DNA of 64,000 nucleotides from Aphis gossypii (Eukaryota; Arthropoda; Insecta; Hemiptera; Aphididae): assembly GCF_020184175.1 (NCBI RefSeq), contig NC_065531.1, positions 61,148,806-61,212,805 on the forward strand, written 5' to 3'. The position numbers were made by a program, and so were the translations under genes. Below, in pieces: positions 13,701 to 25,600 of the stretch. The notes under the pieces are model-generated. The model saw only the letters and a program-made list of their open reading frames with translations, was not told the DNA's origin and did not search any database. Numbering within the stretch: the first letter of the stretch is position 1; every line of letters starts with the position of its first letter.

Positions 13701-13803
13701 TTTTTATTAAACAAAAAATAAAATTAACTACCGTGTAAATATCGACTTCAGATTCTTTATTCCTAATAATAGTTGGTTTACTTTGCGAGGTTTTTTCACT
13801 CAT
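7758..13803 (-). CDS. THOC5: THO complex subunit 5 (THOC5)
   Basis: THOC5 is a subunit of THO/TREX, the nuclear complex that couples transcription to mRNA packaging and export. The model has 13 exons: 13732-13803, 13310-13447, 11302-11513, 11162-11237, 10904-11098, 10574-10706, 10388-10482, 9412-9738, 9160-9352, 8924-9097, 8718-8851, 8484-8650 and 7758-7827. They sum to 1986 nt (661 residues); the human protein is about 683. All junctions are GT/AG and the phase closes. The N-terminal half is Lys/Glu-rich coiled coil (exons 2-5, with LQWEFEQRK). A low-complexity acidic then basic segment is followed by the family blocks KHPLSVKLTLSL, ELLSPSSILDALFPGD and VGKPYIWAQSICGLDFL. The C-terminus is RGRARNHPFKAVKHHSGIIF, matching the conserved THOC5 tail. 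The start is the first Met, with no upstream alternative in exon 1. Divergent from SREBP. Confidence 0.93.
7976..8190. repeat. Long inverted repeat (about 85-90 bp arms) in the last THOC5 intron
   Basis: The left arm, about 7976-8062, is nearly the reverse complement of about 8101-8190, separated by a loop of some 38 bp. Arm identity looks close to 90 percent by eye, with a perfect central block around CTTACACATGTACGACATAG. It lies wholly inside THOC5 intron 12 (7828-8483), so the spliced intron would fold into a long hairpin. No target duplication was found at its borders. A foldback MITE or a hairpin-RNA precursor are both possible. Confidence 0.85.
8390..8470. repeat. Possible pogo/Tigger-like terminal-repeat fragment
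   Basis: GTCCGGATTAATGAGGTTAT at about 8438-8457 resembles the terminal inverted repeats of pogo/Tigger elements, whose ends read like TATAACCTCATTAATCCGGAC. An ATGGCTAGTTTAAGTGAAGC segment lies to its left. The opposite end is not clear. It lies in the last THOC5 intron, between the hairpin and exon 12. Confidence 0.35.
11620..12860. repeat. Interspersed repeat copy in THOC5 intron 2
   Basis: This stretch fills much of the 1.8 kb intron between THOC5 exons 2 and 3. From about 11880 it is collinear with 15260-15710: the block with GATGATTTTTCAGCCTAGGA, the TTTTCCA..GATGGTGAAAAA block, and the CAAATATTCATGATCTTAAC block all recur in the same order. A weaker third copy is near 36780-36840. No coding frame is open, and no class can be assigned from the sequence alone. 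Confidence 0.6.
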
Positions 13804-15259
13804 TGCAAGACAGAGCGAACGTTTTTTTAAAAATAAATATTTAAAACGAACAAACAAAAAATGTATTGAAAAACGATATAATCAAATGATGATTTCCAGC
13901 AAAGGCGCAGAATTATTGAATTTGTATTTAGTTAAAACTCAAAAGTAAATACCAGTTATTATTAACGTCTAAAAAGTAAAAAAAAAAAGAAAAGGAATAA
14001 AGTTAACGCATAAAATATTAAAATAACTCATAAAACATAAACAAAATCCAACGGAACTTACGGAACGCCGATTATAATATCAGCATTTTCACTACCTATA
14101 TTATATTTTATATTTATTATTATTTACCCATTTACAATAATAAATCAAAAACTAACATAACCTACAAAATACGGTAAAAAGACGTTTCACCCCAAGTCGG
14201 TTTGTTCCCATCGAAAAAACCAGTCCACCGACGTTTCGTTCTCGTTTATTATTAGAAAATTTGGACACTTGGCCCCCAGTATTTTAAAACATTAAATTTA
14301 ACTTTTTTTATTTAAAATTTCATTTTGTTTTAGAAAACATAAAATGGAAGTACCTATAATATTTTATAGTAATATGTGGGAATGGTAACATTCGAAGTAT
14401 AAAAAAATTTAAATACAAGCAAACAGTTGTATTATATTAGGTATTATTAGAACGTATACTTTATACATAGACCGTGTGGATCACTATTATATATTATAGC
14501 AGGGATGGACAACTTTAAGTTACTAGAGGGCCAATTTTTAGAAAATTAAAATCTTGCGGGCCCTGCAAAGAGCAAAAAAAAAATTCAAAATATACATTTT
14601 AATTAGCATTTATTTTATTAATAATAAATAAATTTTATTAGGAGTCATTCTACCATGAGGTGTTAAAATTTCTATTTTCATCATTAGTTTTACTTTTTTG
14701 CGGACATTCTTAAGTATCTCAAAGACACGAAAATAATAAATTTTCAACGACAGCACGATACGATTGTATAACGGCTATGGTTAAAAGTTATACCACAGAA
14801 TAGAACAATTCTTCTATTATCTATGGATTTAGGGAGCACTAAATTTCTCGGCCGGATCTTTTTGGAATAAATCAATTTTTTTTATAAACTAATAGTATAT
14901 AAATACACATTTTTCGATACATTTAAAATATTTTGAAATGTTGGTCTGCGCGTGCTCAGTAAAATTTTTTTTTTTTAAATAGCAACACCTATTTTGAACA
15001 CCATATTCGGATAGGTCTACTTTTTTAAGCAATTTTGATGTATCAATAAATTATGGTTCTAAATTGACACGGCTCTTAATCAGTCAATTTTGATAAATAA
15101 TACATTGTTTTACTATTTTAAAAAATGTATAAAATCATTTAAAATTAGTTCTTATTGGTTACTTTTTGAATATTTATACTTTTTTTTTTAGAAGTATCAT
15201 AAACAAGACTAACATAATATGGGTATAAAATTATGTATGTCACTGTAATGGATATGGAT

Positions 15260-15710
15260 TGTATATGAAAAATGATTCTAGAGATGATTCATCAGCCTAG
15301 AACATTTATATTTTCCACTGGGTGATGAAAAACCTAACCTTTTTAATTGGTCAACGCTCAACTTTTTTTATAAATTTTACCAAACTTTGGTAAACCTTGT
15401 ATTAAATTTTCAATTTTTAACTACTTATACAAACATTTTTATACATTTTTAACTACGGAATAACCAGGCGGGAGACCAAGGGGCCATCATGACCTAGACT
15501 CTGGTGAATTGAAAAAATGCCTATTTTCGTAAGCTGATAAAATGCATTGTTTTGCGATAGTGTTTTTAACGAAATTTTATTCAATATACCCCCCCCCCTC
15601 TCCCGTAAATATGTTCTGGATCTGCACCTGGAAATAATTTGTAAATATTCACGATTTTGACGAATTTTTGTCAATATTTGAATTTTAAATAAAAAAAAAA
15701 TTGTGCCTGT
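15260..15710. repeat. Second copy of the interspersed repeat seen at 11.9-12.2 kb
   Basis: The blocks GAGATGATTCATCAGCCTAG, TATTTTCCACTGGGTGATGA, TACTTATACAAACATTTTTA and AAATATTCACGATTTTGACG match the THOC5-intron copy in order and spacing. The exception is a 166 bp insertion at 15465-15630, absent from the other copy and annotated separately. Confidence 0.6.
15465..15630. mobile_element. Small hAT-like MITE inserted in an older repeat
   Basis: The element starts CAGGCGGGAGACC and ends GGATCTGCACCTG, giving short imperfect inverted repeats with the hAT-type CA(G)...(C)TG ends. GGAATAAC (15457-15464) and GAAATAAT (15631-15638) look like a diverged 8 bp target duplication. The homologous repeat near 12085-12100 has an uninterrupted ACAAAATAATTTTCAAATA, that is, the empty site. 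The interior contains a C run (about 15590-15598). Confidence 0.6.
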
Positions 15711-16777
15711 ATAGAAGGTCTATTGCGGTTATCTTATAGTTTCTTACAATAACTCGCTTGCTGCTTGCTGCTCTGCGCCCGGACAAAAAAAAAAAACGAA
15801 AATATCCTTCGACTTGCTATGCAACACCGCCACAAGTTAGGTTTAAAAAATATTGCAAAAAGAATCCTATACTGTGTCTGTGTGTATCAGATTTAAACCC
15901 AATTACCATCAACTAATGGCAAGTTTTGCAATTTCGACCAACACGCCACAATTAACTTGGTCGGATTGACACAAAACTACTTATTTTAAAAAATTGTGAC
16001 TGCGTGCATGCGCTACGATAAGTTAGCCAAATGTAGTGCTCGTAGCCTCGTAGATAGCCGCACACACGGATAGTAGATGATAATTTATTTATATAATATA
16101 CATCTCGATGTATATATCTATCTATTAACCACGAGCCGTACAATATTATAGTTCAGCGTTGCTGTAATAGTGTAATGAGTTTATGTGTAAATCATATAAT
16201 ATTTTACTTTACGTTGTGAAGCCACAGTGAATGAAACGCTTATCATATTTTTAGTTATAACGCTTATCATTAAAGTCTAGGCCAATACTACGTCGTCGTT
16301 TTTTTTATCGTAAAAATATCAAAATGGTACGATGGTTTTACTGAAGTGTGATACGGTTATGTATTGTAATATTATAATATTATATAATAATATATATATT
16401 ATAATATGTAATGAGAGTATAAGACGATACGGTAAAAGCATAGGTAGACTATATTAGAACCAATAGAAGTTTAGAGTATTCTTTGATAGGTACGAATTTT
16501 AGTACTCGGGACATTATTGATCATCAATTGATGTACTGCGGGCAATCGGTAAAAATAATTTTTCAAGGCGTACTGTATTTACGCGTTGGATTGTTGAACG
16601 TATCGTCTGCTCTCACTCGGCGGGAAAATCGTCAATAAGACGTACCGGATGCACCTGTTGGCACACCGCTGCTGATTGTACATAATTTGATCGAAGTTAT
16701 GCATTTGAAAGTAATGTGTTCGAGTGATCATCTCTAGTTCAACCAAGCCTGAAGTTTTCAAATTGCTCTTGTCTAAA

Positions 16778-19700
16778 ATGGACGACTTAGACTCGATGAA
16801 TCCGTTGGACATGCCAGAGGATTTAGATTTTGCTGGTTTTGACGGTGAGTTTAATATACCATTCGAACACATTGAGTTATAGATACTTTTTATCTATAAT
16901 CACTATTTACATTTTAATCAATTTATGTTCTTGTAGAGCTCTTGAACAAGTACAATGAGAAAATGCCAGAAGTCGACACAAAGCTGTTCACCGGAGATAA
17001 TATATTGACTGAATTTGATGATCCAATGAGTGATCCGACATTGTTGGATTTTCCACCACTTGATCTCTCTCTAATTGAACCAGATATCCATATGTCGCCA
17101 CCACAAGATACAGTTTCCCATGTTATTGATAGTATTGACACTACGGTGATTTCACCTTCTGCCATGCTTAAACCATGTCCAAAAGCAACTCCTTTAATTA
17201 AGCCCAATCGTAAAGTTATTGAAAAGCCTATTCAACCAAATTATATTATCGAACAAAATGTTAATAAAAAAATAAGATACATTCAAAAACCTGGAATACA
17301 CACTATCCTTCCAGTTAAAAGTGTTGGACAGATCCATTTACCATCTGATCAAATGAAACAAGTAGGTATATTAAATATATTATACTTTTCATAATAATCA
17401 AAATAAAATTATTTATAGGTTTTTTTTAATGCACCATTGAACACATCCCCTACAATGGTGTATACATCAACAAATGGCCAACCGATTATATTAAACAACA
17501 CTGCATTTGTTACCACGGGTAAAATATATAATTTTTCTCTAAAGGTATTAAATTAATATTTATTAGATTTTTATGATTGTAGGTATACCAGTTATGATTG
17601 ATTCAGAAATGTCGCCTAACAATAATATTGATGTCAAGTCAGTGAAAGATGAAAAACCACGAAGTTCACATAATGTTATTGAAAGAAGATATCGTACAAG
17701 TATTAATGATAAAATTATGGAATTAAAAGATATGATTCTTGGAACTGAAGCTAAAGTAAATATCAATATTTTATAGTTTTAACTTAAATTTTTATTTTTA
17801 TTATAATATTATGTTATGTTTATTCAGCTTAATAAATCTGCTATACTTAAGAAAGCTATTGATTATATTAAATATTTGGAAATGGCTAATGAAAAATTAA
17901 AAGATGAAAACAAAATGTTCAAATTAAATATTTCAAAAAAACTAGATCAAAGTCCTTCTAATTTATCACAAGAAGAATACAATAACCCTGGCTCACTGAC
18001 TCCTCCACAATCATATATTTCTGTTTCTTCGCCAGAGAGATCAGAAGGTGCTTCATCACCTGAAATTGTAATGAGTTCTCATACAATATTGGTACAACAT
18101 TATATTTTATTTTATAACTACATAATTGTTTATGTATTTATATAATTAATAATAATTTTCTTTGATTATAGACTAATAAATCTGGTAAGAAAGGTATGGC
18201 TGATCATTCAAGATTAGTACTTTGCATGTTCATGTTTGTGGTTGTTGCCTTTAATCCTTTTGGAAATTTATTGCCCAACAGCAATATGTCACATCCTGTA
18301 AATTCTTGGTCAGAAAAAGTTGATGGTAGAACAATTTTAAATGCTAAAATAGGTAATTATTACTTAAATATTTAACAGTGTTGAATAGTAACATATTAAT
18401 TAACAAATACGGTAACTTTATTACTTTTTAAAAGTAACTTACCCAACATCAGTGGTGCAACTAGAAAAAATATGGGGGTAGTGGTACAACCCCTTAACCC
18501 CCCTGGTTGCGCCACTGCCTAACATTATCAATTAAATACTATAATTTGCGCCACTTGTAGAAAGTATTAACATTGTTTGTAACTCATTTTTAAGATTCTG
18601 AAATGGATGATGGAACATATCAAAGTTATGCTTTTAGTCTATCTGTATGGGCATTGAATATTCTTGTGATGATCCTAAGTTTAACCTGCCTTCTTATTAA
18701 TGATCCAATCATATATTCAGATTCAGAAGCTTACCAAGAATACATAAAAATAAGAAAACAAGCTGAGGATAATTTGAATAAGGTTAGTGGAAAATATCTT
18801 TAGCGTTATAATAGCTCATCCTTTCAAACAAATTCAGGGAAACAGAAAAATTGCAGTTCTTGAGCTCTCTAGATGTTTGGAAATTTTCGGTCGTCCAGTT
18901 TTGACAAGTCGTAAGAAACTTTGGGCTTCATTGATCTGGCAAATTATCAGACAATTTTTTCATCAGTTTAAAGTGGTTGTTCTTTTGAAAAAATGGAATA
19001 ACGCTGTATTTAAAAATGTGTATGATACAGAATGAAACTAATAAATTGAAATATCTAACTAATTAATTTTGTTTACTTCAACAGGACCAAAAAGCATGAT
19101 ACTTTAAATACAGCTAAACAGCTCAGTGAAATCTATCATTTACTGCATAAATTGTATTTAATTGGTGGAACTGACTGGCCAATACCTAATTCTAATTGGG
19201 GTATAGGTCTTTACCTAGGACTTTGTTCAATTAACATGGCTGAAGCAGCTGGAAGACAAGTAATTTCAGTTGAAACTTGTGTGCGCCTATATTCGACCAT
19301 TGCTCTTAACTTTAAAACAATTAAATTTAAAGGTGCTGGATTTTTCACTAGGTTGGTTATTGAATGTTAATATATATATTATATTTTCTTAAGCTACCTA
19401 TTAATTATAATATACAATTTTTTGATTTACAGGTATTATTTACACAAAGCACAAACCCAAGTGGTAAATTATAATAGATTACCAGCAAATTTAAATTGGC
19501 TTACAACTGATCATGGATTTCGGTTTTTTATCGATCAAAATTGGGCTTTTACTCCAAGCAATGTTACATCATCATTTACAACACTCTCAGACTCTAATGA
19601 TCCATTATCTTATATAACTAGAGTATGTAATTGGAATTTCTTAATTTTTCTCAAAATGTAATGCCATTTCTTTAGTCTTTCAGAGAAAATACCTTAGAAA

Positions 19701-21372
19701 AAGCTTTACAGACATTAATATCACCAGGAACAAGACAAATTGTTCAATCTGTTGGCCTTACCAAACAACCAACTGTAACTTCAGATGTTTTGCTATACGT
19801 ACAGCGCATTGTAGAATCTAATTTAATTACATTGAAACCTAGGATAATTGGAAGCTCAGAAGTTAATTGTAAAGACTTAATTTTTGAAATTAAAAGAAAT
19901 TAATATTCTCAATATTTTATTATATTTTCAGTAGTAGAAGATGAGAAAGTAGCATGGTGGGGAGCAATATTTGCTGCTGGAACTTATTGGATATTAGGAG
20001 AAGATAATGATATAGATTTGCTCGATAAACATATCTCAAATGTTCCTCCAAGTTTATTAGTTGATCCATTGGCACAAACCGTACTAGCTGCCTATAAGTA
20101 TGAACATTTGTAATGTGATAAAATACAATAATAATTTTATATTGATTAATATCAATATTTGTTTACAGGTGTCGAAATAAAGTCCAAACAATGAAACCTA
20201 GAATTTTAGAATATCATTGTCATGAAGCTAGTAAAATATTATCTGAAACTTTAATTTTATTACAAACCAATAAGCCTCAGCCAATTGTTATAGTAAGTCT
20301 TTTATTTAAATTTGTTTAAAATATCATAAACTGAAAAAAAATTGTTTTTCAACTAGATGACATTATTATTAGCTTGCGACTGGTTATTAGAAACAAGAAT
20401 GTTATCTTGGCAAGAGGAATGCAAGAAAATGCCTGCAGGCTATGTTAATTTGGAATTTTCAAATTTAAAAAGCTTTCAAGAAGACTTAACTTCCTTACGA
20501 AAAATAGCGCAATTTGTTCCAGTAAGTTTTTTTTCTAAATTTACCTATATTATAACTTTTGATAGAGGAAGTATTATACTACTAGAAAAACTATGTTATC
20601 ATATTGGTCCACCAATGCTCGGTGTCATGTCATATAAACCTGGTCTACATATTTTATTGTCTTATTTTTACACTGAACGAAGTGAAGATTATGTATAATA
20701 CTATGGATCACACCCCATTCAAAAATTTTAGTCAGTTTTTGTGACCTGTATTAACATATGCATATTAAAAAAAAAAATTGTGTATATACAATATCTGTAT
20801 TGTAATATTCTTATTGCTGACCTTCAACTAATAATTTTTAGCTTTGTTGTAGTAGAATGTTTATTTTTATTTTATAATAACTAAATATTGAATGTTAAAT
20901 TAAATGTGAAAAATATTTATAATACTGTAAAAAATTTTAGTTTGCTACTGCCAAAGTGTTCTTATATGAAGCAACAGCACGTTTAATGGCAGGAGCTTCA
21001 CCAACAAAAACCCAACAACTATTTGATCGTAGCTTAAGACACAGATCAACACGTCATTTTGTTATTTGTACTAAAGGTAAGAAACAAGATAATATTTTTT
21101 TCTATCATTAAATACAAAAGAGAATTCACAATACCATTTTAAATTTTTTAGGCAAAGGTGAACAAAGCACAGTCGGTCTAAGAGAGCATGCAACTGCATT
21201 ATTTATGGCATGTAAACATTTGCCTATGTCTCTTTTATCACCACCTGGAATAAGAGCCGGTATGTTAGCTGAGGCAGCACGTACATTAGAAAAAATTGGT
21301 GATCGAAAAAATCTAATGCAATGTTACAAATTACTGAAATCAATAACAACCAATTCATCAGTTACGGATTGA
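16778..21372 (+). CDS. SREBP: Sterol regulatory element-binding protein (SREBP, bHLH-Zip, membrane-tethered)
   Basis: SREBP is an ER-membrane transcription factor released by site-1 and site-2 proteases to switch on lipid genes. Sixteen exons: 16778-16844, 16937-17361, 17419-17518, 17583-17755, 17828-18091, 18172-18352, 18595-18782, 18838-19019, 19085-19351, 19433-19622, 19676-19868, 19932-20097, 20169-20292, 20357-20521, 20941-21076, 21152-21372. They sum to 3042 nt (1013 residues), normal for the family. The N-terminus is acidic (MDDLDSMNPLDMPEDLDF). The bHLH spans about residues 222-275 and has the SREBP-specific Tyr234 in SSHNVIERRYRTSINDK. ADHSRLVLC at residues 353-361 precedes TM1 (about 358-373). 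A short lumenal loop has a glycosylation sequon (N381-M-S) and RTIL (396-399), which fits the RxxL site-1 motif. TM2 is about 416-438. The regulatory C-terminal domain includes LELSRCLEIFGRPVLTSRKK. The exon 8 acceptor (18837) and the exon 11 donor (19869) were the least obvious junctions and were chosen by phase and homology. Confidence 0.95.
18450..18517. mobile_element. 68 bp hAT-type MITE in SREBP intron 6
   Basis: The element begins CAGTGGTGCAACTAG and ends CTGGTTGCGCCACTG. These are 15 bp inverted repeats with two mismatches. It is flanked by 8 bp CCCAACAT (18442-18449) and CCTAACAT (18518-18525), matching at seven positions, the duplication size of hAT transposons. The interior is only about 38 bp and is rich in G and C runs. 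Confidence 0.85.
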
Positions 21373-22641
21373 TTTTGTTTGTAAAACCATCAACCAGTGT
21401 TAAATTTTGTTTTTAAAATTTATTGTTAAAGTTTTAAAATTTTCCTAAATATTTTTTCACTTGATTTTTTCACTATTAAAATACAAAATTAAACCTTCAA
21501 ATCTCTTGAAAAAAATTGTATTAGTCAATTAATCCACCTTATAAACCAAATTGTAATTCTACTATGTTACTAATTAATAGTTATCAATTGTCATTGACTA
21601 AATTCTTATTTAAAATTAATTTATCATAAATTTAATGAAACTTATTTTGTTTTGTAAAATAAAAAGATTTTAGAATAGTTTTCACTTATTTTAAATTAAA
21701 AAAAAAAAAAAGAGTAATTATATGACAGATGACAGTGTTTATATATTTTGAAAACAACTAAGCTAATTATTTAGATTGTTTGATAAGTGCTTAGTATCAT
21801 GTTTAATATATAGATGGTTTAAGTTTTAAATTTTTTTCAAACACAAAGTATGATTAATAAGAAATATCTATAAAGATGCAATGATTTAACTTGTAGTCTA
21901 AACTAGGGGAGCCATAAATATAATATATTAAAATAATAGGTTAAATGATTTTGGTTTAACTCTAAGGAAAAATCCAAAAACTGTAGTGATTTATACTATG
22001 CCAATAAATACCAATACAGGATATATCTTATACTTCTCATTAACAACTGTTTGTCCTAATTCTATGCTCTTAACACAAAAGCTAGTGTTAATAGCTCTGG
22101 TTTCAGTAATAACTCAATACAAAACAGTAAAAATTTTGTTTTCTCCAAATTTATACTTTTCTTTTATGCTTATATATAAGAACAAAAACAATATGGAGAC
22201 GACAGAATCATAACAGGAAAATAAACTAAAAATGAAAAAAAAAACTGTTTGATGTTTGTCAATACAAGGAATAGATCCTGTGTTTAAAATGGTGTATGGT
22301 CACACTACTCTAAACATAAAACAATTAACGAAAATGCCATTATGACAAATATATTTAATTACAATAATTAATTTTTTAATGTGATTTTTTTTTTAACTTT
22401 TGTAAATAAAATTAAAACTATAGTATTTACAATAGATTTTAAAGATGTCAGGTTTTTGAAATAATAAATATAATAAAATAATTTCCATTGTAGTCTATAT
22501 AAATATTACATGGTACAAATAGTGTTTTTTTTTTTTAACTGTTATTAAAACTATTTTATACGCTGTTATTACCAAAAACCCCCAAAAAATTAGTATTATT
22601 GTACAATAGTTTATATAATTTAATATAAGGATCGGTGAATG
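21373..22641. other. Convergent intergenic region: 3' UTRs of SREBP and Mnt
   Basis: This 1.27 kb stretch lies between the SREBP stop and the Mnt stop on the opposite strand, so both 3' UTRs must share it. It is AT-rich with no coding signal; the 75-codon open frame at 21986-22213 is judged to be chance. Plus-strand AATAAA words occur at 21658-21663 and again near 22404. On the minus strand, a variant ATTAAA word lies near 22374-22379. Confidence 0.6.
21658..21663 (+). terminator. Candidate SREBP polyadenylation signal
   Basis: AATAAA lies 286 nt after the SREBP stop codon and is followed by an AAAAAGATTTT run. It is the first canonical hexamer downstream of the stop that I found by eye. Other hexamers occur further on, so use is inferred. 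Confidence 0.4.
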
Positions 22642-25600
22642 CTATGCTTTGTGGCCGGAATGATGCGATTTTGGCTGTGAGCTATTCATAACCACCATCG
22701 CACTTGGCTTGACTATAAGATGGCCATTTGACAGTGGTGGTAATTGCTGATTTGGAATTGTCACTGCCTATATAAAAAAAAAAAAATAGATTCTAAATTA
22801 AATTAATAAAAAAATAAAAAAATGGTACAAATCTAGATGATAAACAAAATATCTGGAGGGTATAAATAACGAGATTGTATGAGATGCTTTGCCTTATAAA
22901 TAAGAATTACAAATTTAACTTAAAATGTTCATATTAATTATAAAAATAATAACACTTTATAAATAAGTTTTAATATGTATAGAATACACAATATACAATA
23001 AAAAAAATATAAAAATACATTTATTATTTTTATAATGGCAACTACTTACCGTGTTAAAAAACAAAAGAGTTTGTACTGTATAGTTAATATAATATTTAAT
23101 TATACCATTAATTATAGATAAAATTAAAAAATATTTTAGTAGGCCATAACCCATTAATAACCCCTAAACCCTAATATAGCTAAGGCACAATTATGTTTGC
23201 TAGATAGCATATACACACCTTAGAAGAAGCTGTAGATAGTACTAGATGAGCTGGAGCAGAATTAGTATGGTGATGAGTTAGGAGTAACGGCCGAGTTATG
23301 ACGTGATTTGGAGTTGGTTGTCCTCTGTTCACAACTACAGTGCACAAAGTTTAGAAAAAAAAAACAGATTATTAAGCTCGACCAGACATTTGGTGTGAGT
23401 CCCAAAATGAACATAAATGAATATTATTTATTTTTTTACCTGACGTTTGTGCCGCTATGATATTATTCTGCAATAGTCTGATTGGTGCGGACGCTGTGTT
23501 GTTGGAATGATCTATCACACTGGTGCCAATCTTTATGCCTGGCCAAAAGAACCGATATTAAAACACCGCATACCATCGTTAAGTATGTACAAAATAATGT
23601 ATCCAACACCGGTCATTGCTGCATACCTGCAAGAGACATTTTGGAACGATTGGGCGTAAGTTTTGGGTCGCCATACAATGTAAACGAGCCATTTGACACC
23701 TTGGTCAATACTGCTTGAGTAGTGCCATCGTGTTGATCTGTAATACACATAAGTCACGATCATTAGGATTGATGGTCAATCAAACGGGCTCGAATCTTTA
23801 TAAATAGCTAGAGGGAGCTTATAATTTTATTGAGTTGGGAAGAAGAAATTACAGAAGTCTGCTGTAGCGTTATACTTGACTTAAAATAAGTTGTTTAACC
23901 GATACAGTTCATCTTGAGAATGATATGATTTATTTACATACTCGTTATATTATAATTTTCACTGCTCATTCTTAAAGAGGGATGGATGGTCATAATGGCT
24001 TCTTTTTTTTTTTTTTTTTGAGGGAAATTTAAAAACTTAATCTACCTATCTCCTTGCCGTACCAATGTTATATGTACGCTATTGTTAGTTCTTCTGAACA
24101 CATTGGTGGGTGGGTGTGGAAAAACCAGATTTAAATAGGAAAAATTTGTCTAAGCAATAAAATACTGAAAAAAAAATAAACCAAAAAACTTTAAAAACAA
24201 TACTATATAACTAATATAATGTAATCAAATGAACCACAAAATATTATAAGGCTATAGCTAAAATAGCTAAGCTAGCTCGAGAAATATTTCCTCAAAAATC
24301 TAAACTCAACCGCGAAAGCTGTTGTTTTCCTAATATTTTGATTAAATTCTTCAATACTCAAATAATTATGTCTGGTAACGACGGTACGTCTACGTTAGTG
24401 GGTATAAATGTATAATTTATAATGATAACAATATAACATGACGTGTACTTACTGAGAGCATCTTTGTGATGAACAAACGTGAGGGTTTGCTGTTGCAAAG
24501 CGTTCGGTGGTAACGAGGACGAGTTTCTGGTCTGAGGAACTATGTGAATTGTACTCCCCATCATCGGAGACGTGCTGACGACCTGCACCTGATGGGGAAT
24601 AATGTCGGAGACGAACGGCAGCGTGGGCGGGGAGGAACTGGACAACGATGATGTACTACTGTACAGAGCACTGAGTTTGCTGTCGTCCGCGTCGCTAGTA
24701 ACCATGCTAGCGTCCCTTTCCGTCTCGAAATCTCCGTTTATACTTGTGGCGGCTACTGCGGACAAACGGGAGAAACGTCAATAAATACGTATATGATCAC
24801 AACACATTAAATATCATTTAATCGCACATAGAAGCAGTTGGGACTGTTGGGTGACTTCCGAGTCTTTTGATCGACTTATATATTTTAATATACCAATAAA
24901 AATGCATGTCCATTTCCGTTATTTTCTCTAATAACGAATTTATTCAAATTCTGATTTAAGGACTTATTGAATACACTCAAAGTCAAAGATAATATTTTTA
25001 TATTCTTAAAATTTATTCATTACCAAAGATGTGCTGCCCTGTACTCTGTAATGATATTTAAATTTCAGTTTTTCAAATGGAAAAGCAGTATCACTATAAA
25101 TTACGAGATTATATATTATACAAATATTTCTTAATGAACAATAACGCGTTTAACGAAAGCCAACATGTACCCAAATGACTACAACACTGTCAACACTGAT
25201 ATTGCGCAATCGTCTTCGCTATGATCGGGATGTAGTAGAATGAAACTGTTGGGAACACTTACTAGTGGTCTTCCTGGTCGTCACATCAGGCGGCAAGTCC
25301 GGCAACAGCTTGCTGAAATCGATGTGATCCCATTTGGCTGCTAGTTCTTTCTTGAGAGACGCGTGCCTTTGTTGAGCCCAAATTTTTTCTCTGGCCAGTC
25401 TTTCCATCTCGTGCTCCAGCTCTCTCTCTCGACGCCTCAACACCTATATCAACACAAGTAATGGCACACAATTTCGCTTAATTATTATTCGGATAAACAC
25501 GCACAATACGTAATATTATATAATATATAACTTATATAAGGCATTTAAACATAATCATAAATAGTAGGGGTGGCAAACTTGCGGCTCTCATCATTGTCAA

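Larger units (their letters stand above)
13804..16777. other. Divergent intergenic region between THOC5 and SREBP
   Basis: This 3.0 kb stretch separates two divergent start codons, so it should hold both promoters and 5' UTRs. No exon with recognisable coding was found. The right-hand part (about 16570-16777) is less AT-rich and probably holds the SREBP 5' UTR. The middle is repeat-derived: CAGGGATGGACAACTTTAAG near 14504 looks like a hAT-type end, and 15260-15710 is an interspersed repeat with a nested MITE. No obvious sterol-response element was seen. Confidence 0.5.

Noticed and set aside
14504..14580. hAT-like end CAGGGATGGACAACTT
   Set aside because: No matching opposite end or target duplication was located, so element boundaries cannot be set.
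16923..17207. 94-codon minus-strand frame
   Set aside because: It is the antisense shadow of SREBP exon 2, which has clear coding continuity on the plus strand.
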